A stretch of 45,938 nucleotides of DNA from contig NZ_JAGQTN010000269.1 of assembly GCF_020438995.1 (NCBI RefSeq), forward strand, positions 1-45,938. The letters are read 5' to 3'. Below, in pieces: positions 16,838 to 25,452 of this stretch. Position 1 is the first letter of the stretch, and the number at the start of each line of letters is the position of its first letter. This stretch comes from Gordonia sp. (in: high G+C Gram-positive bacteria) (GTDB lineage: Bacteria > Actinomycetota > Actinomycetes > Mycobacteriales > Mycobacteriaceae). The position numbers and the translations under genes were made by a program. The notes under the pieces are model-generated. The model saw nothing but the letters and a program-made list of their open reading frames with translations. It searched no databases and had not been told where the DNA came from.

Positions 16838-17794
16838 TCAGAAGAAGGCCGGCTTGAAGGTGGTGTTCCAGGACTCCTTGAAGCGGTCCTGCCAGTAGTC
16901 CCACCAGTGACCACCGTCGGGCGAGATGTGGGTCTTGAGCTTCACACCGGGTACCGCGGCGAGGCGGGCGATGTAGAGCTGGCTGCTGGTGGAGGCGGCG
17001 ACCTCCAGCGGAACCATCTGCGCGAACTTGACGGCGTCGAAGTTGGCGCTGCCGGGGACGAGGGCCGCGTTGCGGTTACCGACGCCGCTGCCCGACGACA
17101 CGTACACGTACTTGCCGGCCAGGTTGTTGGCGGTCAGGAACGGGTCGTTGGCGGTCCAGGCGCCGAACGGTGCGATACCCCACATGTTGATGGGGTTGCC
17201 GCCCATCTCCATCACCGACACCTGGATGCCCTGGTTGAAGCCGGGCATGGTGACGGTCGGGTAGCCGCTGTAGGAGGCGACGGCCTTGTAGAAGCCGGGG
17301 TGCCGCGAGGCCAGGTTGAGCGCCGCGGTGCCGGACATCGACAGACCGGCGACACCGTTGCGACGGTTGTCGCTGTTGTACTTGCGCTTCATGTAGCCGG
17401 GCAGTTCACGGGTGAGGAAGGTTTCCCACTTGTTCTTGCCGAGCTTGGGGTCGGTGGTCTGCCAGTCGGTGTAGAAGGAGCCTCCGCCACCGAACGGGAT
17501 GGCGACGTTGACACCCTTGCCGACCATGTAGCTGTCGACGTTGGTGTTGATGAGCCAGCCGCTGTTGTTGTTGGGGGCGCGCAGGCCGTCGAGCAGGTAG
17601 AGCGTGGGCTTGGCCGCCCCGCCGCCACCGCTGATGATGCGGACCGGGACGTTACGTCCCATGGCTGCCGAGTAGACGTACTCGGTGGTGCCGGCCGCGG
17701 CGGCCTCGGGTGCGTGGGCGACCACGGCCCCGCTGGTGACTGCGACCGCGGCGACGACACCGGCCACAAGGCGCTTTCTCACGCGCTTGAACAT
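16838..17794 (-). CDS. Secreted mycolyltransferase / esterase of the antigen 85 family
   Basis: Exported alpha/beta-hydrolase that transfers mycolic acids between trehalose monomycolate and cell-wall acceptors; its presence marks a mycolate-bearing envelope. 318 residues: signal peptide (basic MFKRVRKR, hydrophobic core, APEAAAA cleavage region near residue 34), then YLLDGLRAPNNNSGW, GLSMSGTAAL with nucleophile Ser154, and the late catalytic His in GGHWWDYWQDRF near the C-terminus. ATG at 17794 with AGGA about 8 bases upstream. Such enzymes usually occur in several paralogues; which one this is cannot be said. Confidence 0.93.
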   Translation of the reverse strand: MFKRVRKRLVAGVVAAVAVTSGAVVAHAPEAAAAGTTEYVYSAAMGRNVPVRIISGGGGAAKPTLYLLDGLRAPNNNSGWLINTNVDSYMVGKGVNVAIPFGGGGSFYTDWQTTDPKLGKNKWETFLTRELPGYMKRKYNSDNRRNGVAGLSMSGTAALNLASRHPGFYKAVASYSGYPTVTMPGFNQGIQVSVMEMGGNPINMWGIAPFGAWTANDPFLTANNLAGKYVYVSSGSGVGNRNAALVPGSANFDAVKFAQMVPLEVAASTSSQLYIARLAAVPGVKLKTHISPDGGHWWDYWQDRFKESWNTTFKPAFF

Positions 17795-17851
17795 GTACTG
17801 ATTCCTAACGATTCTGGCCGGGGTGGCCCCGCTCGACGAGGATGTAGTTAT

Positions 17852-17883
17852 ACCGGCCGGCCTCGGATTCGAGGTCGGCCGGT
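17852..17883. repeat. Inverted repeat in the divergent spacer 17795-18106
   Basis: ACCGGCCGGCCTCG (17852-17865) and CGAGGTCGGCCGGT (17870-17883) pair at 13 of 14 positions around GATT. It lies 58 bases before the mycolyltransferase start, within its probable 5' leader. It could be a regulatory hairpin or an operator. The rest of this 312-base spacer shows no gene and no box I recognise. Confidence 0.55.
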
Positions 17884-18106
17884 CCATCGCATGACACTGT
17901 AACGGATCAATAACAGGCCAGCAAAGGGTACGGCCGGGTCAAAGTTGTTCTTTTCGGCAGTTCGGCGCCGGTTTTCGGTGCTTTCGCACGCTTGGGACAA
18001 ATCCCGCGCGGCGTGTCGACTGCCAGTACCGGCGGGTAATGTCACCGACGGATTCACCGAGCCACCGCCCGGACGAACCACATGCCGCGATGAATGGAGT
18101 TCCTCA

Positions 18107-19771
18107 GTGACGCAGCAGCAGGCCGACGCCGTCGTCGTCGGAGCGGGCCTTGCGGGTTTGGTCGCCACCTACGAGCTGACGAGGGCCGGCCGCAAGGTGA
18201 TCGTCGTCGATCAGGAGAACCGGAACAATCTCGGCGGTCAGGCCTTCTGGTCGCTGGGCGGGCTGTTCCTGGTCGACAGCCCTGAGCAGCGTCGTCTGGG
18301 CATCTCCGATTCGGCCGAGCTGGCGTTGCAGGACTGGATGGGGTCGGCCGGTTTCGACCGTGAGGTGCAGGACTACTGGCCGCGTCAGTGGGCGCGCGCG
18401 TACGTCGAGTTCGCCGCGGGCGACAAACGGCAGTATCTACACGATCTGGGGTTGCGGTTCGTGCCGGTGGTCGGCTGGGCCGAACGCGGCGGCGGTTTCG
18501 CCGACGGCCACGGCAACTCGGTGCCCCGGTTCCATCTCACCTGGGGCACCGGTCCCGAGGTGGTGCGGATCTTCGCCGAACCGGTGCTGGAGGCCGAGAA
18601 ACGCGGTCTGGTGGAGTTCCGGTTCCGGCACCGCGTCGACGAGCTGATCGTCTCCGGCGACGCGGCGGTCGGTGTCCGCGGCGCCGTCCTGGCACCGTGC
18701 GACGATCTCGACCGCGGCCGGGCGTCGAATCGCGACGTGGTGGGAGACTTCGAGGTGCGGGCGGGTGCGGTGATCGTCACCACCGGCGGCATCGGCCACA
18801 ATCATGAACTGATCCGCGAGAACTGGCCCACCGAACGCCTCGGCAAGGCACCCGAGCACATGATCTCGGGGGTCCCCGCGCACGTGGACGGCCGGATGCT
18901 GGGTATCGCCGAGGACGCGGGCGCGAGCCTGGTCAACCGCGACCGCATGTGGCATTACACCGAGGGCATCCACAACTGGGATCCGATCTGGCCCGATCAC
19001 GCGATCCGCATCATCCCGGGACCGTCGTCGTTGTGGCTCGACGCCGAGGGCAATCGGCTCACCGCCCCCAACTTCCCCGGTTTCGACACCAATTCGACGA
19101 TGCGCGAGATCCTCAAGACCGGCCACGACTACTCGTGGTTCGTGCTCACCCGGAGCATCGTCGAAAAGGAGTTCATGCTGTCGGGGTCCGAGCAGAATCC
19201 GGACGTCACCAGCAAGGACTTGAAGATCCTCGCCCGCAGCCGGGTATCCAAGGGCGCACCGGGCCCGGTCGACGCGTTCACCAGACACGGCGTCGATTTC
19301 GTCGTCGCCGACGACCTGCCCGCGCTGGTGGCCGGCATGAACAAGATCGCCCGCGGCCCCGCGCTCGACCTGGCCCATATCGAACGCGTCATCTCCGCCC
19401 GGGACGCGCAGATCGACAACAAGTTCTCCAAGGACGCGCAGATCATGGCGATGACCAATGCGCGTCAGTATCTCGGGGACAAGGTGGTGCGGGTGGCCAA
19501 GCCGCACAAGCTGCTCGACCCGGCACACGGCCCGCTGATCGCGGTACGCCTGAACATCCTGACCCGCAAGACCCTCGGCGGTCTGGAAACCGATCTCGAC
19601 GCGGCAGTGATGCGCCCGGACGGTTCCCGGTTCGACGGCCTGTACGCGGCAGGTGAGGTGGCCGGTTTCGGTGGTGGCGGCGTGCACGGTTACAACGCTC
19701 TGGAGGGCACATTCCTGGGCGGCTGCATCTTCTCCGGCCGGGCTGCGGGACGGGCCGTCGCCCGGGGCTGA
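18107..19771 (+). CDS. FAD-binding dehydrogenase (Rv0785-like)
   Basis: A 554-residue flavoprotein of the fumarate reductase/ketosteroid dehydrogenase superfamily. It has AVVVGAGLAGLVATYELTRAG at the start, VVDQENRNNLGGQAFWS, VIVTTGGIGHN, and the C-terminal FAD motif GLYAAGEVAGFGGGGVHGYNALEGTFLGG. It resembles mycobacterial Rv0785, annotated as an FAD-binding dehydrogenase of unknown substrate. GTG at 18107 is chosen because GGAG at 18096-18099 is 7 bases upstream; the frame extends to 17945 but without such a site. No KstR-type box was seen in front of it, unlike the gene at 8793. Confidence 0.88.
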   Translation: MTQQQADAVVVGAGLAGLVATYELTRAGRKVIVVDQENRNNLGGQAFWSLGGLFLVDSPEQRRLGISDSAELALQDWMGSAGFDREVQDYWPRQWARAYVEFAAGDKRQYLHDLGLRFVPVVGWAERGGGFADGHGNSVPRFHLTWGTGPEVVRIFAEPVLEAEKRGLVEFRFRHRVDELIVSGDAAVGVRGAVLAPCDDLDRGRASNRDVVGDFEVRAGAVIVTTGGIGHNHELIRENWPTERLGKAPEHMISGVPAHVDGRMLGIAEDAGASLVNRDRMWHYTEGIHNWDPIWPDHAIRIIPGPSSLWLDAEGNRLTAPNFPGFDTNSTMREILKTGHDYSWFVLTRSIVEKEFMLSGSEQNPDVTSKDLKILARSRVSKGAPGPVDAFTRHGVDFVVADDLPALVAGMNKIARGPALDLAHIERVISARDAQIDNKFSKDAQIMAMTNARQYLGDKVVRVAKPHKLLDPAHGPLIAVRLNILTRKTLGGLETDLDAAVMRPDGSRFDGLYAAGEVAGFGGGGVHGYNALEGTFLGGCIFSGRAAGRAVARG

Positions 19772-19826
19772 TCGCTCCCGGAGTCAGGCTAGGCGCGCCT
19801 TCATGGAAACGAACGCGTCGCCACAC

Positions 19827-19832
19827 TAACGT
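19827..19832 (+). promoter_or_regulatory. Candidate -10 box of a leaderless DyP/encapsulin transcript
   Basis: TAACGT, with 8 bases to the GTG at 19841. No ribosome site lies in between, so initiation at or next to the start codon is likely. No convincing -35 hexamer or operator was found. Confidence 0.4.
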
Positions 19833-19840
19833 GGATCAAC

Positions 19841-20842
19841 GTGACAACTCCGCAGACGATCCTGACCCGAAAGACCAAGGCCGCGATCTTCCTTGTCGCA
19901 ACCATCAACGAAGGCGCCGAGCAGACCGTCCACGATTTCCTCCCCGAGCTGGGTGGTCTGACGAGTTCGGTGTCCTCTCGTGCACCGGAGGCCGCGCTCG
20001 CAGCGATCGTCGGGATCGGCGCCGACGCCTGGGGCCGGTTGTTCGACGCGCCGCGCCCGTCGTCGTTGCGGCGGTTCACACCGCTGTCGGGCCCGGTGCA
20101 CAGCGCACCCGCCACGCCGGGTGATCTGCTGCTGCACATCAAGGCCGACCAGATGGATCAGTGTTTCGAGGTGGGCCGGCTGATCACCGAAGCTCTGGGC
20201 GATGCGATCACCGTCGTCGACGAGGTGCACGGTTTCCGCTATTTCGATCTGCGCGACCTGATCGGTTTCGTCGACGGCACAGAGAATCCGACGGGACAAG
20301 ACGCTATCGACACCATCACCACGACCGACGACGACGGTTACGCGGGCGGCAGTTATGTCGCGATTCAGCGGTACGTCACCGATTTCGGGGCGTGGCGGGC
20401 ACTGAGCACCGAGGAGCAGGAGGCGGCCATCGGTCGTTCCAAGGCCGACAACATCGAGATGTCCGACGATGTGAAACCCACCAATTCACATATCGCGCTG
20501 AATGTGATCACCGACGACGACGGCAATGAACTCGACATCGTCCGCGACAACATGCCGTACGGAGATGTATCGGGAACCGGCGAGTCGGGTACATACTTCA
20601 TCGCCTATTCGGCTACCCCTGACATCACAGAACGTATGCTGCGCAACATGTTCCTGGGCGATCCACCCGGAAACCACGACAGACTGCTGGATTTCACCAC
20701 CGCGGTGACGGGTGCGCAGTTCTTCGCACCGACCGTCGAATTCCTCGACACCCCACCACCGCTTCCCGATACCGATACCGCACCCCGAACACCGCCGTCA
20801 CGGCCGTCCAACGGCTCACTGGGCATCGGCTCACTTCGCTGA
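19841..20842 (+). CDS. DyP-type heme peroxidase, encapsulin cargo
   Basis: Dye-decolorising peroxidase that oxidises substrates with hydrogen peroxide using heme. 333 residues with the family motif GFVDGTENPTG (catalytic Asp145) and the proximal heme ligand His217 in PTNSHIALN; MPYGDVSGTGESGTYF also fits. The C-terminus has a Pro/Thr-rich linker ending in SNGSLGIGSLR, the classic cargo-loading peptide that docks the enzyme inside an encapsulin shell. The shell gene follows 43 bases downstream. This is therefore an encapsulated peroxidase, probably for oxidative stress. GTG start; the upstream signal suggests a leaderless message. Confidence 0.97.
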   Translation: MTTPQTILTRKTKAAIFLVATINEGAEQTVHDFLPELGGLTSSVSSRAPEAALAAIVGIGADAWGRLFDAPRPSSLRRFTPLSGPVHSAPATPGDLLLHIKADQMDQCFEVGRLITEALGDAITVVDEVHGFRYFDLRDLIGFVDGTENPTGQDAIDTITTTDDDGYAGGSYVAIQRYVTDFGAWRALSTEEQEAAIGRSKADNIEMSDDVKPTNSHIALNVITDDDGNELDIVRDNMPYGDVSGTGESGTYFIAYSATPDITERMLRNMFLGDPPGNHDRLLDFTTAVTGAQFFAPTVEFLDTPPPLPDTDTAPRTPPSRPSNGSLGIGSLR

Positions 20843-20885
20843 TCACCTCACAGACTGACCACATCACTCCAGAGAGGGAGAACCA

Positions 20886-21686
20886 ATGAACAATCTGCAT
20901 CGCGAACTCGCCCCCATTTCCGAAAGCGCGTGGCAAGAAATCGAGGACGAGGCCACCCGGTCGTTCAAACGCAACAGTGCCGGCCGGCGTCTGGTCGATG
21001 TGAATGGTCCGCTGGGTCTGGACACCGCGTCGGTGACGCTCGGCAGCCGCGCCAAGATCGACTCCCCCGCCGACGGCATCTCCGCTTTCCTGCGCCAGAC
21101 GCAGCCACTCGTCGAGTTGAAGGTGCCGTTCGCGGTGACGCGCGAGGCCATCGACAATGTCGATCGCGGTGCCAAGGATTCAGATTGGGATCCGGTGCGT
21201 GATGCGGCCGCACAACTCGCGCTTGCCGAGGACCGGGCGATCTTCGAAGGTTATGAGTCGGCCGGCATCACCGGTATCGGCAGCCGGGCTGCCTCGCATG
21301 CGATGGCCCTGCCCGAGGACGTCCGCGACTACCCGGAGGCGATCAGCCAGGCCCTGAACCAGTTGCGCCTGGAATCGGTCGACGGCCCGTACTCGCTGGC
21401 CCTGTCGGCCGACCTGTACTCGCAGGTCGCCGAGACCTCCAACCACGGTTACCCGATCCGCCAGCACATCCAGCGCATCCTCGACGGCGAGATCGTGTGG
21501 GCGCCGGCGATCGAGGGCGCGTACCTGATCAGCACCCGCGGCGGCGACTTCGAGCTGACCATCGGCCAGGACGTGTCGATCGGTTACGACTCGCACGACG
21601 GCGATTCGGTGAACCTCTATTTCCAGGAGTCGTTCACCTTCCTGACCTACTCTCCCGAGGCCGTCATCCCCCTCACCATCCCGTAG
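20886..21686 (+). CDS. Encapsulin shell protein (Cfp29/linocin M18 family)
   Basis: HK97-fold shell protein of 266 residues that assembles into a nanocompartment around the DyP cargo. Typical N-terminus MNNLHRELAPISESAWQEIE, then RRLVDVNGPLG, ISAFLRQTQPLVELKVPF, YPEAISQALNQL, GPYSLALSADLY and a C-terminus ending SPEAVIPLTIP. Full family length. GAGAGGGAG precedes the ATG. The arrangement cargo then shell, in one operon, matches Rv0799c-Rv0798c of M. tuberculosis. Confidence 0.97.
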   Translation: MNNLHRELAPISESAWQEIEDEATRSFKRNSAGRRLVDVNGPLGLDTASVTLGSRAKIDSPADGISAFLRQTQPLVELKVPFAVTREAIDNVDRGAKDSDWDPVRDAAAQLALAEDRAIFEGYESAGITGIGSRAASHAMALPEDVRDYPEAISQALNQLRLESVDGPYSLALSADLYSQVAETSNHGYPIRQHIQRILDGEIVWAPAIEGAYLISTRGGDFELTIGQDVSIGYDSHDGDSVNLYFQESFTFLTYSPEAVIPLTIP

Positions 21687-21705
21687 CGGCGAGCCCGGCA
21701 TTTCG

Positions 21706-21726
21706 GGCGCGAAATCCGTTCGCGCC
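21706..21726 (+). terminator. Terminator after the encapsulin gene
   Basis: GGCGCGAA (21706-21713), 5-base loop, TTCGCGCC (21719-21726), then GTTATT. It lies 20 bases after the encapsulin stop and before the candidate promoter of the ABC genes. Confidence 0.7.
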
Positions 21727-21759
21727 GTTATTCACTCGCACTGAGTCGGAGCCGGTTGC

Positions 21760-21765
21760 TAGCGT
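21760..21765 (+). promoter_or_regulatory. Candidate -10 box for the ABC exporter operon
   Basis: TAGCGT followed after 6 bases by a GTG at 21772, the spacing expected for a leaderless actinobacterial transcript. No clear -35 hexamer. Confidence 0.4.
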
Positions 21766-21771
21766 GGTCGG

Positions 21772-21798
21772 GTGCCCCAGGTCTGCCGCCCATGTTGA
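21772..21798 (+). CDS. Possible leaderless 8-residue upstream ORF overlapping the exporter start
   Basis: GTG at 21772 opens a frame of eight codons, M-P-Q-V-C-R-P-C, stopping with TGA at 21796-21798. The exporter ATG at 21792 lies inside it in another frame, so the two would be translationally linked. It is supported only by the -10-like TAGCGT upstream and by the absence of a ribosome site for the exporter ATG. Short Cys-coding leaderless ORFs act as cysteine-responsive attenuators in mycobacteria; this one has only two separated Cys codons, so the parallel is weak. Confidence 0.25.
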   Translation: MPQVCRPC

Positions 21799-23525
21799 TC
21801 CGACTCGTCCGAACCTATCTCCCGCCGTACACCAACAACCTCGTCGCTGTCGTGCTGTTCCAGTTCGTCGCGACGGGCGCGATGCTGTATCTGCCCACGC
21901 TCAACGCCGACATCATCGACGGTGGTGTGGCCAACGGCGACACCGGCTACATCCTGCGGGTGGGCGGCGTCATGCTCGTGGTCACGGTGTTGCAGGTGTG
22001 CACGACGATCGCCGCGCAGTTCTTCGGGGCGCGTGGCGCGCTCGGCATCGGCCGCGACATCCGGCACGACCTGCTGCACACCGTCGACGGCTTCTCGGCG
22101 CGTGAGGTGGGCCGGTTCGGTGCGCCGTCGCTGATCACCCGCACCACCAACGACGTCCAGCAGGTGCAGATGCTGATCGTGATGGCCGCGGCGATCCTCG
22201 TGTCGGCGCCCATCATGTGTGTGGGCGGCATCGTGATGGGCGTGCACGTGGCCTCTGGGCTGGCGTGGGTGCTGGTGGTGGCCGTGCCCATCCTGGGCGG
22301 GGCGATGGCGGTGCTGATCAGCAAGATGGTGCCGGGTTTCCGGGCGATGCAGGACAAACTCGATGCCATCAACCGGGTGCTGCGCGAGCAGATCACCGGC
22401 ATCCGGGTGGTGCGGGCGTTCGTCCGCGAACGCTACGAGACCGACCGGTTCGCCGTCGCCAACGACGAACTGTCGGCGGCCACGCTGCGCGTCGGCAAGA
22501 TGATGGCGCTGATGTTCCCGGTGATCCTGCTGGTCTCCAACGTGACCATTGTCGCCATCATCTGGTTCGGCGGGCACCGCGTCGACGACGGCCACCTCGA
22601 GATCGGGGCGCTGACGGCGATGATGTCGTACGTCATGCAGATCATGATGTCGGTGATGATGGCCTCGTTCCTGGCGATGATGGCCCCGCGCGCCGCGGTG
22701 TGCGCCGAACGCATCCTGGAGGTGCTGGACACCGAGTCGTCGGTGCACGCTCCCGACGCACCGATCGGCTTTTCCGCGGACCCGGCGACAGCGGAGTTCT
22801 CCGGCGCCGAGTTCCGCTATCCGGGTGCCGATTCGCCTGTGCTGAGCGATATCTCGTTCCGGATCACCCCGGGCACCACCACCGCGATCGTCGGCTCCAC
22901 CGGCGCGGGCAAGACCACCCTGCTCAGCCTGATCCCACGGCTCATCGATGTCACCGACGGTTCGGTGTCGGTGGGCGGCACCGATGTCCGCCGGCTCGAC
23001 CCCGACAAGCTGCGGGAGGTGATCGGGCTGGTCCCGCAGCGACCGTATCTGTTCTCCGGCACCGTCGCGAGCAACCTGCGCTACGGCAAATCCGACGCCA
23101 CGGACGAACAGATCTGGGAGGCACTTCAGATCGCGCAGGCCGCCGATTTCGTGTCCGCGATGCCGCAGGGTATCGACACCCCGATCGCGCAGGGCGGCAC
23201 CACCGTCTCGGGTGGTCAACGGCAGCGACTGGCGATCGCCCGGGCCCTCATCCGCCGCCCGGCGATCTACCTGTTCGACGACTCGTTCTCGGCCCTCGAC
23301 CTGACCACCGACGCCCGGCTGCGTGCGGCACTGGCCCCGGTCACCCGCGATGCTGCAGTTGTGGTTGTGGCGCAACGTATTTCGACGATCACCGAAGCCG
23401 ATCAGATCGTCGTCCTCGAACACGGACGGATCACCGGCATCGGCACCCACGACGAATTGCTGGCGTCGTGCCCCACGTACGCCGAGATCGCCGAATCCCA
23501 ACGCGCCGTGGAGGATGTCGCATGA
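21792..23525 (+). CDS. ABC exporter half-transporter, degenerate-site subunit (Rv1273c-like)
   Basis: Type I ABC exporter half, 577 residues: six membrane segments over ~1-300, then the nucleotide-binding domain with Walker A GSTGAGKTT (Lys374), signature VSGGQRQRLAIARAL and Walker B IYLFDDSFSALD. The residue after the Walker B Asp is Asp497 instead of the catalytic Glu, so this site should hydrolyse ATP poorly. It pairs with the next gene (ATGA overlap). Heterodimers of this kind export lipids or drugs; mycobacterial Rv1272c/Rv1273c are the closest counterparts I know. No good ribosome site precedes the ATG. Confidence 0.93.
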   Translation: MLIRLVRTYLPPYTNNLVAVVLFQFVATGAMLYLPTLNADIIDGGVANGDTGYILRVGGVMLVVTVLQVCTTIAAQFFGARGALGIGRDIRHDLLHTVDGFSAREVGRFGAPSLITRTTNDVQQVQMLIVMAAAILVSAPIMCVGGIVMGVHVASGLAWVLVVAVPILGGAMAVLISKMVPGFRAMQDKLDAINRVLREQITGIRVVRAFVRERYETDRFAVANDELSAATLRVGKMMALMFPVILLVSNVTIVAIIWFGGHRVDDGHLEIGALTAMMSYVMQIMMSVMMASFLAMMAPRAAVCAERILEVLDTESSVHAPDAPIGFSADPATAEFSGAEFRYPGADSPVLSDISFRITPGTTTAIVGSTGAGKTTLLSLIPRLIDVTDGSVSVGGTDVRRLDPDKLREVIGLVPQRPYLFSGTVASNLRYGKSDATDEQIWEALQIAQAADFVSAMPQGIDTPIAQGGTTVSGGQRQRLAIARALIRRPAIYLFDDSFSALDLTTDARLRAALAPVTRDAAVVVVAQRISTITEADQIVVLEHGRITGIGTHDELLASCPTYAEIAESQRAVEDVA

Positions 23526-25438
23526 CCCGCCCAGGAATGCAAATGGGTAACGTGCCCGGCGACAAGGCGCGCTCGTTCGGTCCGTCGATCAAACGGATCG
23601 TGCGGCTGTTGTCTGAGTACCGGGTACTGATGCCGACGATCCTGCTGGCGCTGACCGCGTCGGTGATCTTGCAGTCAATCGCGCCGCGGGTACTCGGGCA
23701 CGCCACCGATCTCGTGTTCAACGGCGTTATCGGAAAAGTCCTGCCTGCCGGGCAGACCAAGGCCGAGGCGGTCGCCGGGCTACGCGAGAAGGGTCAGGAC
23801 ACATTCGCCGACATGGTGTCGTCGATGGACGTGATCCCCGGTACCGGAATCGATTTCGGCGACGTGGGACGCGTCCTGCTGATCGTGCTGGCGTTGTACG
23901 TCGTATCGATGACACTGGCGTGGCTGGCGTCGTATCTGCTCAATATCGTCGTGGTGGCCACGATCCGGCGCCTGCGCGCCGACGTCGAGGCCAAGATCCA
24001 TCGACTACCATTGCGCTACTACGACTCTCAACCGCGCGGTGATCTACTCAGCCGCGTCACCAACGATCTGGACAATCTGTCGCAGAGTATGCAGCAGACC
24101 ATTTCGCAGCTCCTCAACTCGGTGCTGATGGTGATCGCCCTGCTCGTGATGATGGTGGTCATCTCCCCGCTGCTGGCGCTCATCGCGATCGTGACGGTGC
24201 CCTTGGCTATCGGCGCGACCGCGATCATCGCGAAAAGGTCCAAGCCGCATTTCATTTCGCAGTGGAGTTCGACGGGCAAGCTGAACGCGCAAGTGGAGGA
24301 GGCGTTCACCGGCCACGAACTGGTCAAGGCGTTCGGCCGCCAGCGTGAGGTGGAGCAGGTCTTCGACGAACGAAATCAGAAACTGTACGAATCGAGTTGG
24401 CGGGCCCAGTTCATCTCCGGTGTCACCATGCCGGTGATCATGTTCCTGGGCAACCTGAACTATGTGGCGGTTGCGGTCGTCGGCGGTCTGCGGGTGGCGT
24501 CGGGTTCGCTGAGTCTTGGTGAGGTGCAGGCGTTCATCCAGTATTCGCGGCAGTTCTCCCAGCCGCTCACCCAGATCGGGTCGATGGTCAATCTGCTGCA
24601 GAGCGGGGTGGCCTCTGCCGAACGCATCTTCGACATTCTCGACGCCGCCGAGGAATCCCCCGATCCCGTGCAGCCACGGTCCCCTCTCGATGATCACGGG
24701 CTCATCGAATTCAACGATGTCTCGTTCCGGTACGCCGTGGAAAAGCCGCTCATCGAGGACCTTTCGCTGGTGGCGCGGCCGGGGCAGATGGTCGCGATCG
24801 TCGGACCCACCGGCGCGGGCAAGACCACGCTGGTCAACCTGATCATGCGCTTCTACGACGTCGACACCGGCACCATCAGCGTCGACGGCCTCGACTCACG
24901 CCTGATGACGCGTGCCGACCTTCGCGAACGTACCGGCATGGTGTTGCAGGACTCCTGGCTGTTCGGCGGCACCATCTACGACAACATCGCCTACGGCGAC
25001 CCCACCGCATCCCGCGAGGAGGTCATCGCGGCGGCCACCCTCAGTCACGTCGACGCGTTCGTGCGGCATCTGCCCGACGGCTACGACACCGTCCTCGACG
25101 ACGAGGGCGGCGGCGTGAGTGCCGGTGAGCGCCAGCTCATCACGATCGCGCGGGCGTTCCTGGCCAAACCGACCATCCTGATTCTCGACGAGGCCACCAG
25201 TTCCGTCGACACCCGAACCGAACTGCTCATCCAGAAGGCGATGGCCCGGCTGCGTACCGACCGCACCAGTTTCGTGATCGCCCACCGCCTTTCGACGATC
25301 CGCGACGCCGACATCATCGTCGTGATGGAAGACGGCCGCATCGTCGAGCAGGGCTCCCACAAGCAACTCCTGGCCACCCGCGGCGCCTACTACCGCCTCT
25401 ACAACAGTCAGTTCGCCGGCGCCATCGAATCCGAATAG
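23522..25438 (+). CDS. ABC exporter half-transporter, catalytic subunit (Rv1272c-like)
   Basis: Partner of the preceding half-transporter, 638 residues. An extra ~60-residue stretch lies between the first two membrane segments (LPAGQTKAEAVAGLREKGQDTF region). The nucleotide-binding domain has Walker A GPTGAGKTT and a canonical Walker B with catalytic Glu, ILILDEATSSVD. Its signature is VSAGERQLITIARAF, with Ala and Glu where LSGGQ has Gly and Gln. That altered signature faces the Walker sites of the other subunit, so the degenerate features fall together on one of the two ATP sites, as in TM287/288. The ATG overlaps the previous stop by 4 bases. Confidence 0.94.
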   Translation: MTRPGMQMGNVPGDKARSFGPSIKRIVRLLSEYRVLMPTILLALTASVILQSIAPRVLGHATDLVFNGVIGKVLPAGQTKAEAVAGLREKGQDTFADMVSSMDVIPGTGIDFGDVGRVLLIVLALYVVSMTLAWLASYLLNIVVVATIRRLRADVEAKIHRLPLRYYDSQPRGDLLSRVTNDLDNLSQSMQQTISQLLNSVLMVIALLVMMVVISPLLALIAIVTVPLAIGATAIIAKRSKPHFISQWSSTGKLNAQVEEAFTGHELVKAFGRQREVEQVFDERNQKLYESSWRAQFISGVTMPVIMFLGNLNYVAVAVVGGLRVASGSLSLGEVQAFIQYSRQFSQPLTQIGSMVNLLQSGVASAERIFDILDAAEESPDPVQPRSPLDDHGLIEFNDVSFRYAVEKPLIEDLSLVARPGQMVAIVGPTGAGKTTLVNLIMRFYDVDTGTISVDGLDSRLMTRADLRERTGMVLQDSWLFGGTIYDNIAYGDPTASREEVIAAATLSHVDAFVRHLPDGYDTVLDDEGGGVSAGERQLITIARAFLAKPTILILDEATSSVDTRTELLIQKAMARLRTDRTSFVIAHRLSTIRDADIIVVMEDGRIVEQGSHKQLLATRGAYYRLYNSQFAGAIESE

Positions 25439-25452
25439 CAGTAGGACACCGC

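Noticed and set aside
17884-18106. KstR-type operator before the second flavin dehydrogenase
   Set aside because: No TnnAACnnGTTnnA palindrome could be found; GTTGTTCTTTT near 17945 is not symmetric.
22217-23521. N-terminal extension of the second ABC half-transporter
   Set aside because: It lies within the first half-transporter in another frame; the ATG at 23522 with ATGA overlap gives a normal family N-terminus.
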